Shown one piece after another: positions 1 to 8,477 of a stretch of 39,441 nt of DNA. Every line of letters begins with the position of its first letter. Position 1 is the first letter of the stretch. A program made the translations under genes and the position numbers. The notes below the pieces were generated by a model that was not told where the DNA came from, ran no database searches, and saw only the letters and a program-made list of their open reading frames with translations. This stretch comes from Thermoflexales bacterium (GTDB taxonomy: Bacteria; Chloroflexota; Anaerolineae; J036; Brachytrichaceae), in NCBI GenBank assembly GCA_025054635.1, contig JANWZM010000030.1:1-39441 (forward strand). The letters are read 5' to 3'.

Positions 1-1
1 T

Positions 2-97
2 AATGGCATTCTGCGCCAATTGCTGCACGATTTCTGGTTATGGCTGCAATACCTCAGCGGCGTCTCACCGCATGCCATCGCTCGCCAATATCGCTGA
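2..97 (+). CDS. C-terminal tail of a protein truncated by the window start (…NGILRQLLHDFWLWLQYLSGVSPHAIARQYR*)
   Basis: Open frame from base 2 to TGA at 95-97; ordinary protein-like composition, followed by repeat-rich non-coding DNA. Family not identified. Confidence 0.4.
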   Translation, partial: NGILRQLLHDFWLWLQYLSGVSPHAIARQYR

Positions 98-119
98 GCG
101 ATCACCCTCCTAGCCCCGC

Positions 120-590
120 GCCACGAATGCAGGAGGGGGCATTCCCCACCCCGGCCCCCCCCCGCGGGGGGGGGGCGCCTACGGGGTGCGCCATTGACCC
201 TGTTGACCGGGCAACGCTGCCCCCCCTTCTCGCCTCGTGGGAGACGGGGGCAGGGGAGAAGCGGGACAGCCCCCCCTCGCCCGAATGGGGATAGGAAGCG
301 CGGGCGGGCGTAGCGCTCCTCGCCCGCGCCAGCGGGAGAGGGGATGGGGGTGAGGGCAACGTGACAAGCCCCGCCCTGTATTCGTGACTCACTCCTGAGG
401 CACAAGCTCGTCGTAGCAGCAGAGGGTGTCCGCCGTCTCACCAGGTCAAACCGAACGTGCCGCTGTCCCGAACACTGCGGAGACCTATGATCAGAGCATT
501 CGAGCGCGCTAGGATAGGTGTGACTCCCCCTCACCCCCATCTCCTCCCCCTCCGAGAGAGAAGCGCAGAGGTGAGGGCACAAGGCGCGAC
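120..590. repeat. Nest of GC-rich palindromic intergenic repeats (GGGAGAGGGGATGGGGGTGAGGGC-type)
   Basis: gggagaggggatgggggtgagggc at ~334-357; inverted relative ccctcacccccatctcctccccctcc at ~527-552; related ccccccttctcgcctcgtgggagacgggggcagggg at ~220-256. The same motif recurs at ~12731-12780. Confidence 0.65.
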
Positions 591-602
591 CCCCTACACC
601 AT

Positions 603-1391
603 GTGTTCGAGTCTGGTCACTCCGCAGCTCTGACCCTACAATCGCACCCAGGCGCGATGGATGCCGAGGCTGTTGACAAGCGCGCTGAGCGCGGCGTGCC
701 TTCCCTTGTCTGGCGCGCAGGGCAGGAGCGCCGCCTGTCTCTGATTAACACGGTTGCGCCGTTGCAGGGCGCGCGCGTGCTCGTGGACGGCTGCGGCATC
801 GGCGCTTACGTGCGAGCTATCCGTCGCTTCACCCCTCACGTCGTCGGGCTAGACATCGAGCTCAGCCACGTGCGCGAGGGGGTTCGCCGCGGCACGCCCA
901 ACCTGCTGGTCGCGGCGTGCGAGGCGCTGCCCTTCAGCGACGCAGCGTTCGACGTGGTGCTCAGCCACGAGGTCTTGGAGCACGTCCGCGACGACCGCGC
1001 TGCTTGTGCTGAGATCATCCGCGTGCTGCGCCCTGGGGGGCGCGCAGTGGTCTTCGTGCCGAATCGGCTGTATCCGTTCGAGACCCATGGCGTTTACTGG
1101 CGCGGGCGGTATGTCTTCGGCAACATGTTTGGGGTGAACTGGCTGCCGAATGCCCTGCGCAACAGGCTTGCGCCTCACGTGCGCGCCTACACGAGTGCAC
1201 AGGTGCGCGGGTTGTTCAGCAGGTTGCCTGCGCGCATCGTCGTGCACAAGCAGATTTATCCTGGTTTTGACAACCTGATTGCGCGCCGAGGTGCCGCTGG
1301 GCAGTTGCTGCGCCGAGTGATGCACGCGCTGGAAGACACCCCGCTGCGGATGTTTGGGCTGTCACACTTTCTCGTTGTTGAGCGCTTATAG
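603..1391 (+). CDS. Class I SAM-dependent methyltransferase (start may be ATG at 657)
   Basis: Motif I-like VLVDGCGIGAYVRAI, then LPFSDAAFDVVLSHEVLEHVRDDRAACAEIIRVLRPGGRAVVFVPN, typical of Methyltransf_11/25. Confidence 0.85.
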   Translation: MFESGHSAALTLQSHPGAMDAEAVDKRAERGVPSLVWRAGQERRLSLINTVAPLQGARVLVDGCGIGAYVRAIRRFTPHVVGLDIELSHVREGVRRGTPNLLVAACEALPFSDAAFDVVLSHEVLEHVRDDRAACAEIIRVLRPGGRAVVFVPNRLYPFETHGVYWRGRYVFGNMFGVNWLPNALRNRLAPHVRAYTSAQVRGLFSRLPARIVVHKQIYPGFDNLIARRGAAGQLLRRVMHALEDTPLRMFGLSHFLVVERL

Positions 1392-1570
1392 GGGCGCACC
1401 GCATACGCCGTTGCAGGCGTGCGCAACACGCCTGCCGACCTGAGCCGGTGTAGGGGCGCGCTGCGCCCGCCTGCGTTCTAGTGCGACGGGGCGCGCGCCA
1501 TGCGCCCCCACGCGCCTATTGACCCGAGCAACTGTAGATGCGCGCTGCGCGCGCCGAATGTTCACCCCTA
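1391..1570. repeat. Run of GC-rich hairpins / degenerate GGGGCGC repeats between convergent genes
   Basis: GCAGGCGT…ACGCCTGC, GGGGCGC-gcgccat-GCGCCCC, and repeated '(t)aggggcgc' unit starts. Confidence 0.5.
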
Positions 1571-1663
1571 GTTTCTTCCCAGTGGGCTGCCTGAGATTAT
1601 GGGTGATGAAAAGCTCGGGAGAGGCGAGGGCGCAGGGGCGAGGCGGATTGGCACTTCTCAGCG

Positions 1664-2944
1664 CTACAGAACTAGCCCCCAAGGGTTCTCGAGCAAGCGC
1701 TTGATCTCGTTCAAGAACTGCGCTGCTTCTGCGCCATCGGTCACGCGATGGTCACCCGAGAGCGTCATGTTCATCATCGTGCGAATGACGATTTGACCCT
1801 CGCGCACGACGGGGGCAGGCTGTGCTGTGGCGACAGCAAGGATTGCAGCATCCGGCTGGTTGACGATGGCGATGAAGTTGTCCACCCGATACATGCCGAG
1901 GTTGCTGATGGTGAAGGTCTGACCGCCGTAGTCGGCGGGCTGCATCTTGCCCTCGCGGGCGCGCGCTGCCAGCCCAGCCATCTCTAGGCTGATCTGGCGC
2001 AAGCTCTTCTTGTCCGCGTCGCGCACCGTTACGGTGACTAGCCCATCTGGTACGGAGACAGCGACACCGACGTTGACCTGGTCGTGGCGCTGGATGCCAT
2101 CACCCGCAAACGAGGCGTTGAGATTGGGGAAGCGGCGCAGCGCTAACGCTGCCGCGCGGATGACCATGTCGTTGACGGAGACCTTCACGCCCTCAGCCTG
2201 CAGCGCAGCGTTGATCTGTTCGCGCAGGGCAAGCGCCGCGTCCATCTCGACGGACACAGTGATGTAGAAGTGCGGCACTTGCTGCTTGCTGGCGACCATG
2301 CGCGTCGCGATGGTTTGCCGCATCCGCGTGAGCGGTTGCTTCTCGCCGCTGACGGAGACTGGCGGGGGCGGCGCTGCCACAGGCGTGGGAACAGGCACTG
2401 GCGGGGGCGGGGGCACAACGACAGGCGCAGGGGGCTCAACTTTGGTCGGCGCAGGCGTGGCTGACAGGATGAACGCTTCAACGTCAGCTTTGGTGATTCG
2501 TCCCTCTGGACCTGTGCCCTTGACCAAGCGCAGGTCAACACCGCGCTCCTGGGCAATGCGACGTGCGACAGGCGTAGCGATGACGCGGTCACTCTCCGTG
2601 ACAACGCCCGATGCGGTCACCGGCGTAGGTGCCGGCGGTGTCACGAGCGCTGGCGTTTGCGTAGGCTGCTCAACAGGCGAAGGTGAGGCAGCCTCGACGA
2701 CCTCGTTGGGGTCGGCGATGATCGCGATGACCTCACCGACAGGCACTTTCTGCCCAGGCTGGGCGACGATCTTGCGCAGGATGCCGTCGGAGAAAGCCTC
2801 GATTTGGATGGTTGTCTTGTCGGTTTCGATCTCGGCGATGGCTTCGCCTCGGGTGACAGGGTCGCCCTCTTTCTTCAGCCAGGCAGCGATCGTGCCTTCG
2901 GTCATGTCGAAGCCCATCTGCGGCATGGTGATGTTGGTTGCCAT
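1664..2944 (-). CDS. pdhC: Dihydrolipoamide acetyltransferase (E2) of a 2-oxoacid (pyruvate) dehydrogenase complex
   Basis: Lipoyl domain with ETDKTTIQIEAF, Pro/Ala linker, peripheral subunit-binding domain (ATPVARRIAQERGVDLRLVKGTGPEGRITKADVEAF), catalytic SGDHRVTDGAEAAQFL. Confidence 0.93.
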   Translation of the reverse strand: MATNITMPQMGFDMTEGTIAAWLKKEGDPVTRGEAIAEIETDKTTIQIEAFSDGILRKIVAQPGQKVPVGEVIAIIADPNEVVEAASPSPVEQPTQTPALVTPPAPTPVTASGVVTESDRVIATPVARRIAQERGVDLRLVKGTGPEGRITKADVEAFILSATPAPTKVEPPAPVVVPPPPPVPVPTPVAAPPPPVSVSGEKQPLTRMRQTIATRMVASKQQVPHFYITVSVEMDAALALREQINAALQAEGVKVSVNDMVIRAAALALRRFPNLNASFAGDGIQRHDQVNVGVAVSVPDGLVTVTVRDADKKSLRQISLEMAGLAARAREGKMQPADYGGQTFTISNLGMYRVDNFIAIVNQPDAAILAVATAQPAPVVREGQIVIRTMMNMTLSGDHRVTDGAEAAQFLNEIKRLLENPWGLVL

Positions 2945-2962
2945 AGGGTGTGCTCTGTCAAG

Positions 2963-3946
2963 TCAGTATTGGTTCTGCATCATGGCGCGCACGGCAGCGA
3001 CGACGTCCTCGGCGAAGGGCAGTGTAGCGCGCTCGAGGTTCTTAGCGTAGGGCATTGGCACTTCCAGCCCAGCCACGCGCGCGATCGGCGCGTCCAAGTA
3101 ATTGAACGCCACCTCCTGCACCGAGGCGGCGATCTCCGCCCCCAAACCGCCGGTGCGCCAGCCCTCCTCGACAACGATCATGCGATTCGTCTTGCGCACA
3201 GACTCGAGCGCCAGCGACAGATCGAGCGGGCGCAGCGTGCGCAAGTCAACGATCTCAACCTCGATGCCTTCTTCAGCCAGAATGCGCGCCGCTTTGAGCG
3301 ACTCGACCGTCATCCGCCCCCAGGTCACAATGGTGACGTCTTTCCCGCGACGCTTGTAGTCAGCCTCGCCAATTGGGATCAGATACTCCTCGTCGGGAAC
3401 CTCGCCGCGCGTGCTGTAAAGCTGCAGGTGCTCCAAGAAGACCACAGGGTCGTCGTCGCGGATGGCTGTCTTGAGCAGTCCTTTGGCGTCGTAGGGCGTC
3501 GCAGGCGCAACGACCTTTAGGCTGGGGATCGAAGCGAACCAGGCGTCGAAGTTTTGCGAGTGTGTGGCGGCAGTGCGACCATGTCCGTTCGGTGTGCGGA
3601 TGACCATCGGCACCTTGATCTGTCCGTTGAACATGTGGCTTTGCTTCGCCGCGTGGTTGACGATCTGATCCCAAGCCACCAAAGTGAAGTTGACCGTCAT
3701 AATCTCGCACACCGTGCGCAAGCCGCCCATGGCGGCGCCGATGCCAATGCCGATGATGGCTTCTTCAGCAATGGGGGTGTCGCGGACGCGCCCGGGGAAC
3801 TCCTTCGCTAGCCCAGCCGTGACGCCGTAAGCACCACCCCCGGCATATGCGACAACGTCCTCACCCCAAATGACCACGGTCGGGTCGCGCTGCATCTCCT
3901 CGCGCAGCGCACGCTTCAGCGCTTCGCGGTAAGTGATCTCTGGCAC
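2963..3946 (-). CDS. pdhB: Pyruvate dehydrogenase E1 component subunit beta (GTG start with AAGGAGGGG SD)
   Basis: Transketolase-like E1 beta: MPEITYREALKRALREEMQRDPTVVIWGEDVVAYAGGGAYGVTAGL…. Confidence 0.94.
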   Translation of the reverse strand: MPEITYREALKRALREEMQRDPTVVIWGEDVVAYAGGGAYGVTAGLAKEFPGRVRDTPIAEEAIIGIGIGAAMGGLRTVCEIMTVNFTLVAWDQIVNHAAKQSHMFNGQIKVPMVIRTPNGHGRTAATHSQNFDAWFASIPSLKVVAPATPYDAKGLLKTAIRDDDPVVFLEHLQLYSTRGEVPDEEYLIPIGEADYKRRGKDVTIVTWGRMTVESLKAARILAEEGIEVEIVDLRTLRPLDLSLALESVRKTNRMIVVEEGWRTGGLGAEIAASVQEVAFNYLDAPIARVAGLEVPMPYAKNLERATLPFAEDVVAAVRAMMQNQY

Positions 3947-3961
3947 GGTACCCCTCCTTGG

Positions 3962-5002
3962 CTAGTGGTGCTTGCCGTTAGGCGAGACGCGCCCGCCGAG
4001 CTTTGGCGGGCGGATCAACGACCCGCTGATCTGCATGTGGCTGACGGGCTGCATGTAGATGTAATCATACAGACTCTCCAGAGGTGGCTCTGGGCTGTTG
4101 TCGGCAAACTCGATTGCGTCTTCGACTTCAGCCTCGACCGATTTGCGGATCGCGGCGAGCTCCTCTGGCGTCGCCAGCTCGCGCTTGAGCAGCACTTCAT
4201 CAGCAAATCGGGTGATTGGGTCGCGTCGGCGCCACTCGGCAATTTCCTCCTTGCTGCGCTGCACGTCAGGGTCAGCCATCGAGTGACCGCGGTAGCGGTA
4301 GGTCACGGCATTCAGGAAGACCGGGCCGTCACCTCGCCGCGCGCGCTCGGCAGCCCGGCAGACTGCCTCGTGCACGACGAGGACATCCATGCCATCCACT
4401 TCCTCGGCATACATGTCGTAGCCGGCCGCCTTGGTCAGCATCGGCACAGCACTGTGAACCTCGTAGGCAGTGCCCATGGCATACTGGTTGTTCTCTACCA
4501 GGAAGATGATGGGCACATTCCAGAGCTTTGCCCAGTTCAATGCCGCGTGAAAGGTGCCGATGTTGGTTGAGCCGTCGCCCATCGAGCACAGGGTCACACG
4601 CCCTGTCTTCAAGTATTGGGCGGCGACAGCCAAGCCGACTGCCAGAGGTAAGTGACCGCCGACGATGGCGTAGCCACCCCAGAAGTGCCGCTTGACATCA
4701 ACCAAGTGCATCGAGCCGCCGCGCCCGCCAGTCGTTCCAGTCGCGCGTCCGAACAGCTCTGCCATCACCGCGCGTGCGGTGCACCCGCGCGCCAATGCCC
4801 AGCCATGATCGCGGTAGTTCACCACAATCTCGTCGTCGGGCGCAAGCGCCGACACAGCGCCGACCGCAATCGCCTCTTGACCGTTGTACAAGTGCAAAAA
4901 GCCTGCGATCTTCGCCTTCGCATACATCTCGGCAGCCCGATCCTCAAAGACGCGGATCAACAGCATCTGCCGATACAGGGAGATCAGGGTATCTCTATCC
5001 AT
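3962..5002 (-). CDS. pdhA: Pyruvate dehydrogenase E1 component subunit alpha
   Basis: TPP-binding E1 alpha: GDGSTNIGTFHAALNWAKLWNVPIIFLVENNQYAMGT, RYRGHSMADPD. Confidence 0.94.
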   Translation of the reverse strand: MDRDTLISLYRQMLLIRVFEDRAAEMYAKAKIAGFLHLYNGQEAIAVGAVSALAPDDEIVVNYRDHGWALARGCTARAVMAELFGRATGTTGGRGGSMHLVDVKRHFWGGYAIVGGHLPLAVGLAVAAQYLKTGRVTLCSMGDGSTNIGTFHAALNWAKLWNVPIIFLVENNQYAMGTAYEVHSAVPMLTKAAGYDMYAEEVDGMDVLVVHEAVCRAAERARRGDGPVFLNAVTYRYRGHSMADPDVQRSKEEIAEWRRRDPITRFADEVLLKRELATPEELAAIRKSVEAEVEDAIEFADNSPEPPLESLYDYIYMQPVSHMQISGSLIRPPKLGGRVSPNGKHH

Positions 5003-5224
5003 TTCTCGTGTGCGCCGCTGTTGCTAATGACTATGAACAGCAGCACCTCCTTCCATACCGTGAAACCAGCTTTGCCAGTGGCTCATTGACGATGGAAAAC
5101 GGTAGGACTGCCTGCAGGAACAGTTGAGCTTCTCGATAGCCACGACAGGCGCATCGCACTGCCCGAGCCACGCTGTCACGGGATCTCATTGTACGCCACA
5201 GCTCGAATGGGGCGTCGCTACGGG

Positions 5225-5335
5225 GAGTGACTCCATGAATGCATGGCAAGATGGATCGCCCTGCGCTTTCCCCAGCGTCTTTCCCCTTGAGGGAGAGGAA
5301 CTGGAGGTTAGGGCAAAGCAGAGCGCCAAGCACTA
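5225..5335. repeat. Degenerate copy of the dispersed palindromic repeat
   Basis: ccccttgagggagaggaactggaggttagggc resembles cccctctccctgaggaggggatgggggtgagggc elsewhere; flanked by a shared agtgactcc motif. Confidence 0.4.
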
Positions 5336-5520
5336 CGTGTCTGGGTCTGGACATCTTCTCGTCACGGATTGGCTCAGCAAATGCGAAGCGCCTCCAGCCG
5401 CTGGCTTGCGCAGCGCTGCTTCTCGCAGTCGTTCGGGCAATTCTGCCGCCCACTGGGCAGTCATTTCCGCACCTAACGTCTACCTTGCCACAACTGCCAG
5501 ACTCTATCTTTGGTCATTGC

Positions 5521-6345
5521 TTAGTCTATCGGTTTGCCGCAGTGTGGACAAGTGCGCGCGCCCCGCTCGACCTTGAGTCGCTCTCGCTCCTCTGAGAAGC
5601 CCGCAGCCAGGATACCCGCGGGCAGTGCGAAGATGCCAATGCCAAGCACGGCAACGAATGAGCCGACGATCTTGCCCAGCGGCGTGATGGGGTAGATATC
5701 GCCGTAGCCAATCGTTGTGAACGTTGCCACACCCCACCACATTGCGGCTGGGATCGAGGAAAACGCCTCTGGCTGCGCTTCGTGCTCAACGTAGTACATC
5801 ACACTCGACGCCAGCACCAGCGCAACAAGCAAGATGAGCATTGTCACGGACAGATCGGGCAACTTCCGCCTGAACACTTGCCCAATTAACGCCAGTGATT
5901 GCGAATAACGCCCAAGCTTGAGCACGCGCAGCAACCGCAACAGTCGAAACAGGCGCAGCAAGCGCAGGTCAACCGCCAGGAACATGAGATAAGAGGGCAG
6001 AAATGCTGCAAGGTCGATCAGCGCCATCGGCGTCAAGGCAAAGCGAACCCGCCCCCACACCGGATGGGCAAAGCGTGGCTCGACCGTGCACGCCCATAGC
6101 CGCAGGGCATACTCCATCGTGAAGACCGCCACTGAAACGACTTCGAAGACCTGGAACGCAGTGCCGAACGCTTGAGCAAGCTCAGCGACGCTCTCCAGCA
6201 CCACAGCGATAACGTTCAAGGCGATCAGAACGCTCATCCCTACGTCGTAAATGTCGAGCGCCAGGCGATCTGAATCGCTCCCAGAGGCAGTTTCGAGCAC
6301 GCGCCAGACAGCTCGGCGAAGAGGGGATTCACGGGTGTCGCTCAT
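5521..6345 (-). CDS. Voltage-gated-type potassium channel / ion transporter
   Basis: S4-like LRLLRLFRLLRLLRVLKLGRY, selectivity filter TTIGYGDIYP, S6-like VGSFVAVLGIGIFALPAGILAAGF; C-terminal CPHCGK. Confidence 0.9.
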   Translation of the reverse strand: MSDTRESPLRRAVWRVLETASGSDSDRLALDIYDVGMSVLIALNVIAVVLESVAELAQAFGTAFQVFEVVSVAVFTMEYALRLWACTVEPRFAHPVWGRVRFALTPMALIDLAAFLPSYLMFLAVDLRLLRLFRLLRLLRVLKLGRYSQSLALIGQVFRRKLPDLSVTMLILLVALVLASSVMYYVEHEAQPEAFSSIPAAMWWGVATFTTIGYGDIYPITPLGKIVGSFVAVLGIGIFALPAGILAAGFSEERERLKVERGARTCPHCGKPID

Positions 6346-6417
6346 CGGAGTGCAGAGTGTAACCCCCGGTAGGGTGGCTACGTCGCATGCCTCGACTAGG
6401 CTAGATACACTACGGGT

Positions 6418-8313
6418 GTGCGTAGGCTTTATTGGCTCGTGGCATTTGCCCTCCTGGGTCTCCTGGGGACACCTGTCCCTGTTCGCTCGACTGATGATGA
6501 ATGGTCGCCACCGCCGGAGGCGCTGATTGTGGACGACACCTCGCCACGATTCGTCCAGTTCGGCCCGCCTCAGTGGTGGAACGTCGCTACTGGCACAGAG
6601 TTCAGCTACTACGGCGGGCGCATGGTGTGGACGTTGAATGAGCAGACCCAGCTTTACAACTACGCCCGCTGGTATCTGCCGATCTCGGCGACGCTGCCGC
6701 TAACCTACGAGGTCTACGCCTTCATCCCGCGCTACAACGCTACGACAAGAAATGCGGTCTATCGCATCGTCCAAGGCACAGCGCAGACCCCGCTGACCCG
6801 CACGCGGGCAATTAGCCAGAACGTTTACTATGCTGAGTGGGTAAGCCTGGGACAGCACTACTTCCAGGCTGGCGGGGCAAACTATGTTGAGCTAACCGAT
6901 GTCACCGGTGAAACGACTGGACAGCGCCGAATCGCCTTCGACGCCATCGCATTTGTCCCTATCTCCCCGACTGCAACAATCACTGGTGAACATACCGTTT
7001 ACATTCCAGCCGTGATTGGCTCCGGCAGCAGCCAACCAACCTTCCGCTACACGACCTCGCGCTACATCTCGACGGTCAGCCCTGCCCATCACGAGCGGAT
7101 GGGGTGTGCGGCTGGACAAAACGATGAGCAGGGGATCGTCATCCTTGCCTTCGGGCAGGCTTGGGCGCAGTCAGGACAGTTTGGGGTCCTGTATTACCGA
7201 AGCAACTACACCTTCGCTTCGACTGCAGTCATTGCAAACGCGGTCAAAGGGTTCTTGCGCGGCTACTGGGCGTGCGCTTCGCCAACGGCGCAGCTCAAAC
7301 TTGTCGTTGGGACAAACAACTACCGAGGTGCGACAGGACGCCCGCACGGCGAAGCCTGGGGAGAGATGATCACTCAACTCAACGCCTGGTTGCGGTCTGA
7401 TGAAGTGCCGCCCGACGTAGCGAGTCGCATCGAGGTGCTTGGCGGCAACGACATCGAGATGTCGTGGAACACCCCGACCAACACCAAGCTCTGGGTGGAC
7501 GGCTACGCTTCGCGGACGATGCACCGGTTGATCAACTTCGGCACTTGCGACGGCTGTCCCACCCAAGGCAATCCTCACTGGCAGCCGAGCAACAATTGGA
7601 CGCTCGCGGACATCCTGTATGTCAACACAGGGATCGCTGCGCCGTTCCCAGAGATTTACCTGCGCAACGGCATCAACGCCGACCAGTGGTACCGGATGAG
7701 TTCGTATGCGTATCAGTCTCGCGGACAACCGCTCGCGTTTGCTGGGTTGCTGACGCAGTGGCAAGCCTGTCGAGACGTCGGCGGTTGTCGCGGGACAGAC
7801 AACACGCCGCGCCAGGGTTGGTATCAGCTCCAGTGGGCACTGAACGCTGACCCACGCACTGCGATGACGCTGCCGCTGCCGAGCGACATCACGTGGAGGG
7901 TGATCACAGATACCCTTCTAACTGCTGCTGCGCAGTCAGACGAGCTTGAACTCGCTCAGCTTGCGGTCTTGGCGACGACACCCGCGGGCACAGGGGCGGT
8001 CTTCGAGGGCGTCGCACCCCCCATTGAGCCGTCGCAGTTTCTCGACGAGAACGCATGGCGCGGCTTGGTCAATGGTCAGGTCGTGCGCGTCTTCGCTGGC
8101 TTGGTGCGCGATCCTGCTCTGGGCGGCGCTGACGAGCAAGCTCAAGGCGGCATCTTGCTCGTCTCAGATGCTGACGGGCAGATGCGCTTGATCGAAGCGC
8201 CAACTCCAGCGCGTGCGTTTAGGATTGTCGGCGCGGAAGGGGCTGTACTTATACTCAGCGACGGCAGCCTAACGTTGCGTTTTGACCTGGAGCGCGAAGC
8301 ATGGCTCGAATGA
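6418..8313 (+). CDS. Secreted protein with golvesin C-terminal-like domain plus uncharacterised C-terminal region (GTG start)
   Basis: N-terminal signal peptide (MRRLYWLVAFALLGLLGTPVPV); golvesin-type TYEVYAFIPRYNATTRNAVYRI…EWVSLGQHYFQAGGANYVELTDVTGE…RIAFDAIAFVPI. Confidence 0.75.
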   Translation: MRRLYWLVAFALLGLLGTPVPVRSTDDEWSPPPEALIVDDTSPRFVQFGPPQWWNVATGTEFSYYGGRMVWTLNEQTQLYNYARWYLPISATLPLTYEVYAFIPRYNATTRNAVYRIVQGTAQTPLTRTRAISQNVYYAEWVSLGQHYFQAGGANYVELTDVTGETTGQRRIAFDAIAFVPISPTATITGEHTVYIPAVIGSGSSQPTFRYTTSRYISTVSPAHHERMGCAAGQNDEQGIVILAFGQAWAQSGQFGVLYYRSNYTFASTAVIANAVKGFLRGYWACASPTAQLKLVVGTNNYRGATGRPHGEAWGEMITQLNAWLRSDEVPPDVASRIEVLGGNDIEMSWNTPTNTKLWVDGYASRTMHRLINFGTCDGCPTQGNPHWQPSNNWTLADILYVNTGIAAPFPEIYLRNGINADQWYRMSSYAYQSRGQPLAFAGLLTQWQACRDVGGCRGTDNTPRQGWYQLQWALNADPRTAMTLPLPSDITWRVITDTLLTAAAQSDELELAQLAVLATTPAGTGAVFEGVAPPIEPSQFLDENAWRGLVNGQVVRVFAGLVRDPALGGADEQAQGGILLVSDADGQMRLIEAPTPARAFRIVGAEGAVLILSDGSLTLRFDLEREAWLE

Positions 8314-8477
8314 GGAAAGGACAGCTCCCGACGAAGACCTGCCCGATCTGCGGACGACCGTTTGAGTGGCGCAAGAAGTGGGCGCGCGACTGGGAGCGCG
8401 TGATTTACTGCAGTGAACGCTGCCAGCGCGAGGCGCGCCGCCGACGGGTTGCCTCGACCAGCGCCCAGTCAAGTTGA
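8301..8477 (+). CDS. DUF2256 family zinc-binding mini-protein (58 aa), not in the supplied ORF track
   Basis: Translation from ATG 8301 (or 8310): MARMRKGQLPTKTCPICGRPFEWRKKWARDWERVIYCSERCQREARRRRVASTSAQSS*; DUF2256 pattern CxxCxRPFxWRKKW…YCSxxC. Overlaps the end of the preceding ORF. Confidence 0.88.
   Translation: MARMRKGQLPTKTCPICGRPFEWRKKWARDWERVIYCSERCQREARRRRVASTSAQSS

Noticed and set aside
102-392. Overlapping short ORFs in the first 400 nt
   Set aside because: They translate palindromic GC-rich repeats; Pro/Arg/Ser-rich junk peptides.
2286-3050. 254-aa plus-strand ORF opposite pdhC/pdhB
   Set aside because: Antisense shadow ORF; low-complexity Gly/Thr/Ala composition mirrors the E2 Pro/Ala linker, while the minus strand encodes clear PDH subunits.
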